In this document: one piece after another, positions 1-9,014 of the stretch | Layout: each line of letters starts with the position of its first letter | Numbering within the stretch: position 1 is the stretch's first letter | Source: Alphaproteobacteria bacterium | Lineage (GTDB): Bacteria > Pseudomonadota > Alphaproteobacteria > MPNO01 > UBA830 | Direction: 5' to 3' | Length of the DNA: 64,000 nt | Assembly: GCA_022822405.1 (NCBI GenBank) | Contig: JAJEBT010000037.1 | Coordinates: 1-64,000, forward strand | The notes under the pieces: model-generated | Databases searched by the model: none | What the model was told of the DNA's origin: nothing | The model's input: the letters and a program-made list of their open reading frames with translations, nothing else | Made by a program: the position numbers and the translations under genes

Positions 1-392
1 CCGGCAACGGCATGCCGACGCACGATCTTGTAGATCCCGAACCGCGTGAGTGGCCGGCCCGCACGTGAGACGAACACCGGCCCGTCGGCGCGCGTCCGGC
101 GATCGCCAAGCAGTTCGAGCAAGCACTTCGCGGTGGGCGTCCAGAGCGGACAGACCCGCCACTTGTCTCCCTTGCCGTGCAGATGAACCCGCGGCGAGTC
201 CCCGAACACCAGGTTCTCGACCCGGAGCCGCACCACTTCCTGGACCCGCGCACCGGTGTTGTAGAGGAACAGCAGCAGCGTGCGGTCACGGAGCGCGAGC
301 GGCCCGTTTGAAGGCAGCGCGTCGAACATCGCCTCGACCTCGTCACGATGGAGGAACCGTGCGCGTGAGGGCGGCATTCGCTTCGTCGGCAC
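1..392 (-). pseudogene. Tyrosine recombinase/integrase, N-terminally truncated, runs off the window edge
   Basis: The minus strand encodes a phage-type integrase catalytic domain. Recognisable blocks are RDEVEAMFDALP, the catalytic-arginine box FLYNTGARVQEVVRLR, the beta-strand lysine box HGKGDKWRVCPL, and a downstream stretch ending FGIYKIVRRHAVA at the edge, before the HxxR and tyrosine motifs. The frame opens only at 461, just after two consecutive TGA codons. The possible starts (GTG 392, ATG 375-377) therefore leave almost no room for the usual SAM-like core-binding domain. It looks like an integrase that lost its N-terminus, although the C-terminal end cannot be judged here. Together with the DUF2285-like gene next door it suggests the edge of an integrative element. 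Confidence 0.7.
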
Positions 393-442
393 TTCGGCCA
401 GGCGTTGTGCTTCCTCGAGGAACTCGGGCCTGCGCCCTGATC

Positions 443-466
443 GATGATGTTCCCGGGAACATCATC
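443..466. repeat. 24-bp perfect palindrome
   Basis: Left arm GATGATGTTCCC (443-454) is followed without spacer by its exact reverse complement (455-466). It lies just upstream of the integrase remnant and carries the two TGA codons that close the integrase frame. The inner part, GTTCCC/GGGAAC, is the same half-site seen with a 5-nt spacer before the higB gene at 19725-19741. It could be an operator or part of a recombination site; nothing in the sequence decides between these. Confidence 0.6.
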
Positions 467-623
467 AGGAACCACGACCGCCGTCGACCTCTACGGCGCG
501 GACCCGGTGGCGGCCGACTGGCATGTCGACAGCAGGATGCGGGCGAAGATACGGCGGCTGATCTACCGCGCGCGGGCCAAATCGGGCGAGGAGCCGGACA
601 ATGCCGGTCCCGGAACTCCATGA
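444..623 (+). CDS. Short ORF, possible C-terminal remnant of a larger protein
   Basis: A 59-codon frame starts inside the palindrome and ends in TGA at 621-623. Its second half, with DWHVDSRMRAKIRRL and a lysine/arginine-rich tail, has the look of a genuine protein C-terminus. It faintly resembles the last segment of type I restriction HsdR subunits (DUF3387), but this is a weak impression. No ribosome binding site is visible and the first twenty residues are probably not native. It is more likely a gene remnant than a working gene. Confidence 0.25.
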   Translation: MMFPGTSSGTTTAVDLYGADPVAADWHVDSRMRAKIRRLIYRARAKSGEEPDNAGPGTP

Positions 624-703
624 CCGCCGGAGCGGATACCGGATGCACGGTGGACGCGGACACCGGCCGCGCGTCGCGGCGCCGGCAAGGGGAGGCGCCC
701 GCG

Positions 704-1218
704 ATGGAGACCGGGGACGGGGTCCTTGCCTGGATGGTCCTCAGGCAGGTCGGCCATTACCGGAAAGCTTGGGACCGGCACGCCGCCGCCGGCGTGTCCG
801 TTGCGACCGAGCCCGGACCCTTCAGCATCCGCATTCAGACGAAGGCCGACCTGGAGGCAGAGCGGTTCGAGATGTTCGCCTGGCAAGACCCCTGGAAGAC
901 GGACGGTCCCGCCTCCGCCTTCTGGCACCAGGACGGAATGCCGGAGGGCGTACTGGAGCCAGGTACGAAACCGCTGGTCGGGCTGGCCGGAGAGTGCGGC
1001 TTGATCGAGGGGCTGCGCCTGCTCGATGGCGATCTGGTGCTCAAAATCGCATATGGCGGCGCGGCGGTCCAGGTCTGTCTCGGGAACGTGGCTCGGTCCC
1101 CGATGACGGCGGTATATCGATCAAGCACCGGTTCGGGCTCAGAATGCCGCTGTCGGTCCGGCGCCTTCTCGACTTCACAGGGCGGAAAGCCGTTGCTCCG
1201 GCTCGACCTGCACCGTGA
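704..1218 (+). pseudogene. DUF6499/DUF2285-like protein, frameshifted
   Basis: The ATG at 704 has a strong AAGGGGAGG site eight bases upstream. The product begins METGDGVLAWMVLRQVGHYR, the DUF6499-type AWxxLRxxxxYR opening. It continues with FSIRIQTKADLEAERFE and GPASAFWHQDGMPEGVL, typical of DUF2285 proteins carried by alphaproteobacterial integrative and conjugative elements. At about 1085-1100 the homology leaves this frame; the sensible continuation (ISIKHRFGLRMPLSVRRLLD) is in the frame ending at 1218. Either a real frameshift or a sequencing error sits there. An earlier in-frame ATG at 620 overlaps the preceding stop but lacks a ribosome binding site. The family is usually described as DNA-binding or regulatory; the function here is inferred. 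Confidence 0.6.
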
Positions 1219-1436
1219 CGTTCCAGGACGAAAGCGTCACGGTGGACCCGCGCAGGTCTATCCATGTTCGGCGTCGTCACCGACATTGGACGCGGCGCGA
1301 GCAGGGTGAGCGGGACCATCGGAGGCGGTCGTCGGCCACGTCCGGGTGGCCCACCTCCGGGGTGACAGGCCGGGGGTGAGCGGATAGCATCGCCGGCGCT
1401 GTCCGGAGCCCTCAATTCCGAAGGATCGCCACGCGC

Positions 1437-2282
1437 ATGTACGAAGTCGCCCAGGCCGGGCTGATCGCCGCCTCCTACCGGGATATCCCGCCCTTTCCGG
1501 TGATCGCGCCGATAACCGTCGAAGAGGCGGTCGCGGCGATGGCCAACGCCGAGGCGCCGGTGCCCTATGCCGGCGGAACCGATTTGTGCGGTGCGGTCCG
1601 CGAAGGCAAGCCAATCGGCACACTGGTCTGGCTGAAGCGGCTCGAGGAACTGCGAGGGACGCGGATCGAGGGCGACGCGCTTTCCGTCGGCGCGCTGACC
1701 ACCCACGCCGAGGGCGCGGCATCGGACGCGGCGGCAGCAATACCCGGACTGGCCGAGGCCTGGTCGAAGCTGGGCAAGATGCGCATCCGCCTCAGCGGCA
1801 CGGCCGGCGGCAATCTGATGGCGCGCCACACCCGCTACGAGATGTCGATCCTGCTGACCGCGCTCGGCGGTACGGCCCGATTCGCCTCGGCTGCCGGCGA
1901 AACCGAGTTGACGCCCGCGGAGATTTGGGATCGCGCAGAGCCGGCGCGCGCGCTGCTGACCCGCCTGTCGATCCCGCTCGCGACCGATCTGCGGCTCGAC
2001 TACGACCGCTCGCTCAGGCCGCTCATGACCCTGGCGCTCGCCCTGTGGACGGACAATGGCGGAAAGGCAGAGGGCCGCGCGGCGGTCGCCACCGAATATC
2101 TTCGCCCCGCCTCCCTGCGCCTCGACCTTCGCGGAACCGATGCCAGGGCCATCGCGGCGGCGGCATTCGAAGCGCTGCCGGGCGAATTCGCCGACCCGGT
2201 GAGCGGCAACGAGTGGCTGCGCCGGGCCGGCGCGGCGATCCTCGCCAGGCAACTGGTGCGGCAGGACGCGGCCCGTGCCTGA
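1437..2282 (+). CDS. Molybdenum hydroxylase, FAD-binding medium subunit (CoxM/CutM-like)
   Basis: This 281-aa protein is the FAD-binding subunit of a xanthine dehydrogenase/CO dehydrogenase-type enzyme, passing electrons between the iron-sulfur subunit and the acceptor. The pyrophosphate-binding loop is visible as PVPYAGGTDL (about residues 41-50), and the second FAD motif as RLSGTAGGNLMA (about residues 117-128). It is close to the usual 270-300 aa. It is first of three genes in the order medium, small, large. The next gene starts at a GTG inside its last codons, indicating translational coupling. The electron acceptor and the hydroxylated substrate cannot be read from the sequence. Confidence 0.9.
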   Translation: MYEVAQAGLIAASYRDIPPFPVIAPITVEEAVAAMANAEAPVPYAGGTDLCGAVREGKPIGTLVWLKRLEELRGTRIEGDALSVGALTTHAEGAASDAAAAIPGLAEAWSKLGKMRIRLSGTAGGNLMARHTRYEMSILLTALGGTARFASAAGETELTPAEIWDRAEPARALLTRLSIPLATDLRLDYDRSLRPLMTLALALWTDNGGKAEGRAAVATEYLRPASLRLDLRGTDARAIAAAAFEALPGEFADPVSGNEWLRRAGAAILARQLVRQDAARA

Positions 2283-2772
2283 GCGCCTCGGTCCCCGCTT
2301 CGATCTCGCCTTCACGCTGAACGGCACGCCGGTCGGCATGGCGACGACCACGGCGACGACCCTGGCCGACCTACTGCGCGAACGACGCGACGGGCGCGGC
2401 ACCAAGCTGGCCTGCGAGCGCGCCGTGTGCGGCGCCTGCACCGTGCTGATCGACGATGTCCCGCGCGCGAGTTGTTCGGTCTTCGCCTTCGAGGTCGCGG
2501 ACAGCGACGTGCGCACGGTCGAGGGGCTGGGAACCGGCGGAGAGCCGAGCGCGGTCCAGGCAGCCTTCGCCGACAATTCGGCCTTTCAGTGCGGTTTCTG
2601 CACCGCCGGCATGATCCTCCTGACCGAGGCCCTGCTCGCCCGCGATCCGGACCCGGACGACGCGATGATCCGCGACTGGATCAGCTCGAACATCTGTCGC
2701 TGCACCGGTTACGCCCTGATCCTGGAGGCGGTGCGCGAAGCCGCCCGGCGCAAGCGGGAGGCCGGGGAATGA
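2275..2772 (+). CDS. Molybdenum hydroxylase, [2Fe-2S] small subunit (CoxS-like)
   Basis: This 165-aa protein has both canonical [2Fe-2S] centres. The plant-ferredoxin type uses C47, C52, C55 and C67 (CERAVCGAC...C). The alpha-helical type uses C106, C109, C141 and C143 (CGFC...CRC). The GTG start overlaps the end of the FAD subunit gene, and its TGA overlaps the ATG of the large subunit in an ATGA junction. Length and cysteine spacing are normal for the family. It relays electrons from the molybdenum site to FAD. Confidence 0.93.
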   Translation: MPERLGPRFDLAFTLNGTPVGMATTTATTLADLLRERRDGRGTKLACERAVCGACTVLIDDVPRASCSVFAFEVADSDVRTVEGLGTGGEPSAVQAAFADNSAFQCGFCTAGMILLTEALLARDPDPDDAMIRDWISSNICRCTGYALILEAVREAARRKREAGE

Positions 2773-5084
2773 ACGATCTGGCGCCGCTGCGCACCATCGG
2801 CCGGTCAGACAGGCGCATCGACGCCGCAGAGAAGGTCGCGGGCCGGGCGGTCTATACGGTCGATATAGGCCTCCCGGACATGCTGCACGCCAAGGTGCTG
2901 CGCAGCCCGCACGGCCATGCCCGAATTCGGTCGATCGACGCCTCGGCAGCACGTGCCATGCCGGGGGTCCATGCGGTTCTGACCCGGGACGAGACCGCAG
3001 CAATCCGGATGCCGGTCTATGGCTATTTCATCAAGGACCAGCCGATCGTCGCAACCGACAAGGTGCGCTACGAGGGCGACATCGTCGCTGCCGTCGCCGC
3101 CGAGGACGAGGGCACGGCCAACCGGGCGCTTGCCGCGATTCGCGTGGACTACGAGCCGCTGCCCGTTGTCAGCGACCTCGAACGCGCCTCGGATCCGGAC
3201 GCACCGGAACTTTTCGAGGAGGCGCCGGTCGGCATCGTGCCCAAATACGGCGAGGGTGCTTCGGGCGAGCTGCGCCCGCGCCGGAACGTCTGTTACCGCT
3301 TCTCCTACGAGACCGGCCCGGCCGACGCCTTCGCGGATTGCGACCATGTCTTCGAGGACGTGTTCCGTTTCTCGCGGATGCACCATTTCCACCTGGAGCC
3401 GTTCGTCTCCGTCGCCGACTGGTCGCGCGAAGACCGGATCGAGCTGTGGACGAGCTGCCAGAACCCGTTTGGCCTGCGCAAGGAAATCGCCCGCATCTTC
3501 GGCCTGGGCGAGAACCAGGTCGCGGTGCGGGTGCCCTATATCGGCGGCGGCTTCGGCAGCAAGAACGGCTGCAAGACCGAACCGGTCGCGCTCGCCCTCT
3601 CGCGGCTCGCCGGCCGGCCGGTGCGCTTCTGCCTGACCCTGGAAGAAGGCTTCCTCACCAACACCCAGCACGCCGCGATCCTCAAGCTGAAGACCGGCGT
3701 CATGGCGGACGGCACCCTGATCGCGCGGGAAAGCGAGATCCTGCTCGATTCCGGGGCCTATTCGGACGGCAGCCCGCTGGTCGCCGAGAAGGCCGGCTAC
3801 CGCATTCCGGGACCGTACCGGTACAAGCGGATCAAGACCGACTGCTATTGCGTGATGACCAACACGGCGCCGGCCGGGCCGTTCCGCGGCTTCGGCGGCA
3901 CCCAGACCAGCTGGGCAAGCGAGTCCCAGATCGACATGATCGCGCACCGGCTCGGCATCGACCCCTGCGAGATGCGCCGCAGGAACCTGATCGACCTGGG
4001 CGAGCCCTTCGTGCCCGGCGAGAGCGGTATCGACAGCGACCTGCACGAGGGTCTCGACCTGGTGGTGCGCGAACTCGGCTACCGCGACCGAAACCAGCCG
4101 GAGAACGAAGGCCCGGTCAGGCGCGGCATGGGCCTTTCCATCGGCTTCAAGGACGGCGGCGGGGTCAACAAGCCGGCGCTCGCCCGGGTCAAGGTCTCGA
4201 CCGGGGGCGACATCTTCCTGCAGTGCGGCACCGCGGAGATCGGCCAGGGCGCGCACACGGCGCTTGCCGCCGTGGTCGCCGAACGGCTCGGCGCGGACCG
4301 CTCGCGGGTGCGCTACATGCCGGTCGATACGGATCACTCGCCCTTCGATCAGGGCACCAACGCCAGCTCGGCCATCTCCGTGATGGGCCAGGCGGTCGAC
4401 CGGGCGGCCCTGGCGGCGCGCCGGCAAATCCTCGAATTTGCCGCGGATGCGCTGGACTGTCCGGCCGAGGAGCTCGAGCTGACGGACTGGGAAATCCGCC
4501 GGGGCAACGAGGCCCATCCGCTGGCGCCGATGATCATGGGCCGTTTCGGCGGCACCGGCTGGGAATTCGTCGGCGAGGGCTTCCACAAGGCCGAGAACAG
4601 CCACGCCGCGCCGCTCGAGGCGCCCTGCGTGTTCTGGGAGATAGGCTGGGGCGGTGCCCAGGTCGCGGTCGACACCGAGACCGGCCAGGTCACGGTCGAG
4701 AAACTGTTCGTCACCGGCGACGCCGGACGCGCGATCCATCCGCTGGTCTGCCGCGGCCAGGACGAGGGCGCGGCCCTGATGGGGCTGTCCCAGGCCCTGT
4801 TCGAGCGCATGATCTATGACGGCTCGCGTCTGGTGAACGGCGACGCGCTGACCTACCGGGTGCCGCTCGCCGACGACCTTCCGGAGGATTTCCGCTCGGT
4901 CACCCAGGAACAGGGTCACGGGCCCGGCCCGTTCGGCGCCAAGGGCATGGGCGAAGGCGGCATGCTGCCGGTTGCCAGCGCAATCGCCAACGCGATCCAC
5001 GATGCCGTCGGCGTGCGGATCACCGAATTGCCGCTCACGCCCGAGCGCGTGCTCGCCGCCCTGGCGGAGAAAGACGGCAGGTGA
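2769..5084 (+). CDS. Molybdenum hydroxylase, molybdopterin-binding large subunit (CoxL/XdhB-like)
   Basis: The 771-aa catalytic subunit starts at the ATGA overlap with the small subunit ([19 protein letters not shown]). Molybdopterin-contact loops include GGGFGSKNGCKTE, PAGPFRGFGGTQ and EIGQGAHTA. The catalytic glutamate motif GAKGMGEGG is near the C-terminus. The AYRCSFR active-site signature of form I CO dehydrogenase is absent and PFRGFGG stands in its place. The enzyme is thus a generic aldehyde/N-heterocycle/aromatic hydroxylase rather than a CO oxidiser. The following transporter, amidohydrolase and FAH genes support a role in catabolism of an imported organic compound. The substrate is unknown. 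Confidence 0.92.
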   Translation: MNDLAPLRTIGRSDRRIDAAEKVAGRAVYTVDIGLPDMLHAKVLRSPHGHARIRSIDASAARAMPGVHAVLTRDETAAIRMPVYGYFIKDQPIVATDKVRYEGDIVAAVAAEDEGTANRALAAIRVDYEPLPVVSDLERASDPDAPELFEEAPVGIVPKYGEGASGELRPRRNVCYRFSYETGPADAFADCDHVFEDVFRFSRMHHFHLEPFVSVADWSREDRIELWTSCQNPFGLRKEIARIFGLGENQVAVRVPYIGGGFGSKNGCKTEPVALALSRLAGRPVRFCLTLEEGFLTNTQHAAILKLKTGVMADGTLIARESEILLDSGAYSDGSPLVAEKAGYRIPGPYRYKRIKTDCYCVMTNTAPAGPFRGFGGTQTSWASESQIDMIAHRLGIDPCEMRRRNLIDLGEPFVPGESGIDSDLHEGLDLVVRELGYRDRNQPENEGPVRRGMGLSIGFKDGGGVNKPALARVKVSTGGDIFLQCGTAEIGQGAHTALAAVVAERLGADRSRVRYMPVDTDHSPFDQGTNASSAISVMGQAVDRAALAARRQILEFAADALDCPAEELELTDWEIRRGNEAHPLAPMIMGRFGGTGWEFVGEGFHKAENSHAAPLEAPCVFWEIGWGGAQVAVDTETGQVTVEKLFVTGDAGRAIHPLVCRGQDEGAALMGLSQALFERMIYDGSRLVNGDALTYRVPLADDLPEDFRSVTQEQGHGPGPFGAKGMGEGGMLPVASAIANAIHDAVGVRITELPLTPERVLAALAEKDGR

Positions 5085-5316
5085 CGCGATTCCGGGCGTG
5101 TTCCGGGCATTTCGCTTCACCGGTCGCCCCCGGGCCGCCGGCTCCGTGGATGGCCGGAACGGGTCGACCATGACGCGGCGGGGAGCGCCGCCGGGCAAGA
5201 TTCGGCCGCCGGATCGGGCCGGTCCCGGCCCGCCGCGTCGTTTGCCAATGCGGTTCGAACGGTGATATCGTCCTTATAGTGGGACTACTGGGAATTCAGC
5301 CAAAGGGGAGAATCAG

Positions 5317-6318
5317 ATGTTCGTAACACGTGTACTCCTGGGCTTGGCCATGGTGGCGGGTCTTGCCTCCGCGGCGTTCGCCGAACCGACGAAGATCCGC
5401 ATCAACTGGTCGGTGGCTCCGGCGCACATCACGCCGATGATCAACGAAGTGCCCAAGTCGATCTACAAGAATTACGGCAAGACCTACACCGTGGAGACCA
5501 TCCGCATGCGCGGCAGCGGTCCGGCGCTCACGGCGCTCGCGGCCGGTGAGGTCGATATCGGTGCGGTCAACAATCAGGCCTATGCGCTTGGCATCGTCAA
5601 CGGCAAGCAGGACATCGTCGCCATCGCCTCGCTGCTGCGCGACGCAGGCAAGGATCCGTCCAACGGATTCTGGGTGCGCAAGGATGCCGGCATCAACGGC
5701 GTCAAGGATCTCGAAGGCAAGCGAATTGCGGTCAACGCGCTGGGCAGCGGCGTCCACGCCTCGGCCAAGAAGATGCTGCTCGACCACGGCCTCCAGCCGG
5801 GCAAGAACTACCAGTTCGTCGAAGTCCGGTTCGGCGCGATGCTGTCTTCGCTGCAGACCAAGCGCATCGACATGGGTTTCCTGGTGCTGCCGTTCAATTT
5901 CATGGCCGAGCGCGACGGCAGCTACAAGCAGCTGTTCACGATGCGTGATTCCATGGGCGAGCAGGAAACCGTGATGTGGATTGCCAAGCGCGACTACGTC
6001 GCCAAGAACCGCGCAGCGCTGGTCGACTTCCTCGCCGATCACATCCGCATGCGGCAATGGGCCTACGATTCCGCGAACCGCCAGGCGGCGGCCGAGATTC
6101 TCGGCAAGATCATGCGCCGGCCGGCGAAGAACTACGCCTCCTGGGTGTTCACCGACCGCGATTACGGCCGCACCCGCGACGCAAGCTTCAGCCCCGAGCG
6201 GCTGCAGAAGAACGTCGATGACCTGCACAGGCTCGGAGTCACTCCGGGCAGGTTCGACGTCTCGAAGTACGCTGACACGACGCTGGTCGCCGACGCCAAG
6301 AAGCAGGTCGGCATGTAA
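5317..6318 (+). CDS. ABC transporter substrate-binding protein, NMT1/SsuA type
   Basis: This 333-aa secreted binding protein has an N-terminal signal peptide (MFVTRVLLGLAMVAG, cleavage near AFAEP). The mature part has the NMT1/THI5-like fold: ALTALAAGEVDIGAVNN and LEGKRIAVNALGSGVHASA are the standard ligand-lobe segments. An AAGGGGAGA ribosome binding site precedes the ATG. It follows the hydroxylase genes by 232 bp and leads into an amidohydrolase and two permeases, so it probably supplies the substrate used by this cluster. Relatives bind sulfonates, nitriles, pyrimidine precursors or aromatic acids; the ligand here is unknown. Confidence 0.88.
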   Translation: MFVTRVLLGLAMVAGLASAAFAEPTKIRINWSVAPAHITPMINEVPKSIYKNYGKTYTVETIRMRGSGPALTALAAGEVDIGAVNNQAYALGIVNGKQDIVAIASLLRDAGKDPSNGFWVRKDAGINGVKDLEGKRIAVNALGSGVHASAKKMLLDHGLQPGKNYQFVEVRFGAMLSSLQTKRIDMGFLVLPFNFMAERDGSYKQLFTMRDSMGEQETVMWIAKRDYVAKNRAALVDFLADHIRMRQWAYDSANRQAAAEILGKIMRRPAKNYASWVFTDRDYGRTRDASFSPERLQKNVDDLHRLGVTPGRFDVSKYADTTLVADAKKQVGM

Positions 6319-6388
6319 CTGCCTTCCGGGTCCGGCGGCGGGCGACGCCCCCCGCCGGACGAATCCGGGAATGGAGGGGTCGGGCGCG

Positions 6389-7339
6389 ATGATCGTCGAC
6401 GTGCACCGCCACCTCAACGATAGGGCACGGTGCGAGCGCGTCGGCGTCGGGCTTCCGCCCAACATGCTCGACCCCGAGGCCCTGGTCGAGGAGCAGGAGC
6501 GGTCCGGCATTGACCGGAGCGTCATCTCCGGTCCGCGAATGATGGACGTGGCGGTCGGGAAGCCCGACATCGACACCACCGACATCGCGCTTCGCTACAA
6601 CGAGTTCGCCGCCGGGCTGTTACAGCGCCACCCGGACAGCTTCGTCGCGCTCGGCCTCGCCGATCCGGCGGGCGGCGATGCAATGCACCGAACCATGGAG
6701 CGCGCCGTCCGCGAGTTCGGTCTCAAAGGGTTCATCGTCTCGCCGACGGCGGGAGGAGAGTTTCTCGATTCCGCGGTCGCGAGGCCGTTCTTCGAACTCT
6801 GCCATGAACTCGGCGCGGTCGTGTTCGTCCACAGCAGCGACAGCTGCCTCGCCGCCGAACACATGCCGGATTTCCGCCTGGTCGAGCTCGTCGGCAGGCC
6901 GAACGACATGACGATCCTCGCCGCCCGGCTCGCCTTCAGCGGCCTCATGGAAAGCCTTCCGGAGCTCAAGCTGCTGCTCGGCCGCCTCGGCGGAGCGATC
7001 ACGCTCTATGCCGGCCGGATCCAGCAGGGCTGGGAGGTGCGCCACTCGCGCAAGCCGGGCCCGGGCGTGCCCGCCTGGGGGCCGGACAATATCGAAGGGT
7101 CGTTCCTCGACCAGCTGCGCTGCATCCACGTCGATACACAGACCTTCCATCCGCCGGCCATCGCCTGCGCTGTCGCCACGATGGGCGCGGAACGGGTGCT
7201 GCTCGGGACCGATTACCCGCCGGTGCCGCGCGACCGCGCGGCGAGCGTCGCGGACGTGCGCGAGGCCGGGCTCACGGCGGCCGAAACCGGGCTCGTTCTC
7301 GGCGGCAATGCGCGGCGCCTGTTCGAAATGGAGAACTGA
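6389..7339 (+). CDS. Amidohydrolase family protein (ACMSD-like decarboxylase/hydrolase)
   Basis: This 316-aa TIM-barrel metal-dependent hydrolase begins MIVDVHRH, giving the HxH zinc ligands. VVFVHSSD supplies the next conserved histidine, and VLLGTDYP is the C-terminal aspartate motif typical of the amidohydrolase_2/ACMSD branch. The ATG at 6389 is preferred over the one at 6371 because GGAGGGG lies nine bases upstream of it. Relatives decarboxylate or hydrolyse ring-cleavage products, for example 2-amino-3-carboxymuconate semialdehyde. Its position inside a transporter operon suggests early processing of the imported compound. Confidence 0.85.
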   Translation: MIVDVHRHLNDRARCERVGVGLPPNMLDPEALVEEQERSGIDRSVISGPRMMDVAVGKPDIDTTDIALRYNEFAAGLLQRHPDSFVALGLADPAGGDAMHRTMERAVREFGLKGFIVSPTAGGEFLDSAVARPFFELCHELGAVVFVHSSDSCLAAEHMPDFRLVELVGRPNDMTILAARLAFSGLMESLPELKLLLGRLGGAITLYAGRIQQGWEVRHSRKPGPGVPAWGPDNIEGSFLDQLRCIHVDTQTFHPPAIACAVATMGAERVLLGTDYPPVPRDRAASVADVREAGLTAAETGLVLGGNARRLFEMEN

Positions 7340-7340
7340 G

Positions 7341-8081
7341 GTGGCCGCAACGCTCAGGCGCTACGCGCCATTGCTGCTGATCGCCGTTGTCTGGGAGGTG
7401 GTCACCCGGGTGGGGCTCATCGCCGAGCTTACCCTGCCGGCGCTGAGCAACATCATCGTGGCGTTCTGGCACCTGCTGTTGCAGGACCTCCTGTACCAGA
7501 CCGGCAGGTCGATCATGCGCGGCATGTCGGCGCTCGCCTGCGCCATCGTGTTCGGCATGGCCGCCGGCATCCTGATGGCGTGGTACAAGCCGGTCCGCAT
7601 CCTGCTGAAGCCGGTGATCCAGTGCTTCTACCCGATGCCCAAGTCGGCCCTGATCCCGCTCGTCATCATCTGGATCGGCCTCGGCGACAGCTCGAAGATC
7701 ACCCTGATCTTCATCGGCTGCCTGCTGCCGATCGTCGTCTCCTCGTTCAACGCCGCCCGCGGGGTCGATCAGGTCCTGATCTGGTCGGCGCGCGGCATGG
7801 GGGCCAGCGAGTCCGAAGTGCTCCGCGAAATCGTGGTCCCGGCATCACTGCCCGAAATCCTGCACGGGATCCGGGTCGCGCTGGCGCTGTCGTTCATCCT
7901 GATGGTGAGCTCCGAGCTGATCATCGCCAATGACGGCATCGGCTTCCTGATCGGCTTCCTCGGCGAGGCCGGCGATTTCCGCGGCATGTTCGCGGGCGCG
8001 ATCACCATCTCCATGATCGGCTTCCTGGCCGACCGGCTCTACCTCGCGGTCACGAACCGCCTTCTGGCCTGGCGGGAGTAG
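7341..8081 (+). CDS. ABC transporter permease, SsuC/TauC type
   Basis: This 246-aa inner-membrane protein has about six hydrophobic segments. The EAA loop is visible as WSARGMGASESEVLREIVVPASLPEIL (about residues 150-176), which contacts the ATPase. It begins with GTG one base after the amidohydrolase stop, so the two are co-translated. With the next gene it would form a heterodimeric channel for the binding protein at 5317. No ATPase gene lies in this operon; the nearest candidate is at 15374. Confidence 0.9.
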   Translation: MAATLRRYAPLLLIAVVWEVVTRVGLIAELTLPALSNIIVAFWHLLLQDLLYQTGRSIMRGMSALACAIVFGMAAGILMAWYKPVRILLKPVIQCFYPMPKSALIPLVIIWIGLGDSSKITLIFIGCLLPIVVSSFNAARGVDQVLIWSARGMGASESEVLREIVVPASLPEILHGIRVALALSFILMVSSELIIANDGIGFLIGFLGEAGDFRGMFAGAITISMIGFLADRLYLAVTNRLLAWRE

Positions 8082-8084
8082 GAG

Positions 8085-8930
8085 ATGATGCGAACCGGCC
8101 AGGCCTCCGGCGGCGCAGAGCCCGTGTTCATGGACACCGTCCGGGACAAGGCGATGTGGCTGTTCGAAACGCTCGGCCCCTTCGCACTGATTGGCGCCGC
8201 CATCATTGCCTGGGAGGTGACCGCCCTGCAGAAGGCGATCGATCCCTTCCTGCTGCCGGCATTCTCCACGGTCGTCATGCGCATTTTTGACGACCTGATC
8301 ACCGGAAAACTGCTGTTTAATGCCGCCCTCACCCTCTATCGGGCACTGGTCGCCTTCGGGCTTGCGGCCTCTGTCGGTGTGCTGCTGGGGATCCTGATGG
8401 CGCGCGTGGTTTCGGTCGGGTGGTTCTTCGATCCCATCGTGTCGATCGGGTTGCCGGCTCCGAAAATTGCGCTCCTGCCGGTATTCATGCTCTGGTTCGG
8501 TCTCTTCGACCTCGCCAAGATCATGATGGTCACCTTCTCGGCGTCGTTCCAGATCATTGCGACCGCATGGGCTGCAACCCGAAGCGTCGAGCGCGAACTC
8601 ATATGGTCGGCGCGCAGCCTGGGGGCGAGCGACCGCCAGATCCTCTGGCAGGTCATCCTGCCTGCCGCACTGCCGCAGATCCTGACCGGGCTTCAGATCG
8701 CGATGCCGATCTGCCTGATCGTGGTCCTGGTCACCGAGATGGTGATGGGTGGCGAAGGCCTGGGCTCGGCCATGCTTCGCAGCGCCCGCTTCGCCGACTC
8801 GCCGGGCGTCTTCGCCGGCATCATCGAGATCGGCCTGCTCGGCTTCGCGGTGATCAAGACGATGGAAATCGTCCGTCGGCGTCTCCTGTCCTGGCATCAG
8901 GAAACCGCCCGCGAGGAGACGTCGGTCTAG
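8085..8930 (+). CDS. ABC transporter permease, SsuC/TauC type
   Basis: The second permease, 281 aa, starts at ATG 8085 behind TAGGAG, three bases after its neighbour. The EAA motif reads WSARSLGASDRQILWQVILPAALPQIL (about residues 170-196). It carries a slightly longer N-terminus than its partner, with the first hydrophobic segment around LGPFALIGAAIIAW. It ends the rightward operon that starts at 1437. Two different permeases suggest a heterodimeric membrane domain. Confidence 0.9.
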   Translation: MMRTGQASGGAEPVFMDTVRDKAMWLFETLGPFALIGAAIIAWEVTALQKAIDPFLLPAFSTVVMRIFDDLITGKLLFNAALTLYRALVAFGLAASVGVLLGILMARVVSVGWFFDPIVSIGLPAPKIALLPVFMLWFGLFDLAKIMMVTFSASFQIIATAWAATRSVERELIWSARSLGASDRQILWQVILPAALPQILTGLQIAMPICLIVVLVTEMVMGGEGLGSAMLRSARFADSPGVFAGIIEIGLLGFAVIKTMEIVRRRLLSWHQETAREETSV

Positions 8931-8972
8931 CCTTCAACAAGGGGTATCTGCCGTCGGGCGCGGATCCGGGCA

Positions 8973-9005
8973 GGCAACCGTTCCGTCCCGGTTTTCGTTG
9001 CCGGG
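8973..9005. terminator. Imperfect hairpin between convergent genes
   Basis: GGCAAC (8973-8978) can pair with GTTGCC (8997-9002), with further CCGG/CCGG pairing possible inside the loop and a short T run (TTTT) on the distal arm. It lies between the end of the rightward operon (8930) and the end of the leftward dehydrogenase gene (9015). It may serve as a shared terminator, but the stem is weak and there is no classical U-tract. Confidence 0.25.
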
Positions 9006-9014
9006 CCCTGCCGC

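Noticed and set aside
443-466. Palindrome considered as a Rho-independent terminator
   Set aside because: There is no loop and no T-tract; a spacer-free palindrome is a poor terminator and more like a protein-binding site.
2805-5198. 797-aa minus-strand open frame opposite the molybdenum hydroxylase large subunit
   Set aside because: It is the antisense shadow of a clear gene; the composition is histidine/arginine-rich as expected from reading GC-biased codons backwards, and there is no family similarity.
5085-5316. GC-rich dyads (GGCGGGG/CCGCCG) after the large hydroxylase subunit, considered as a terminator
   Set aside because: Stems are short and imperfect with no T-run. The following binding-protein gene may well be co-transcribed or have its own promoter; nothing decides it.
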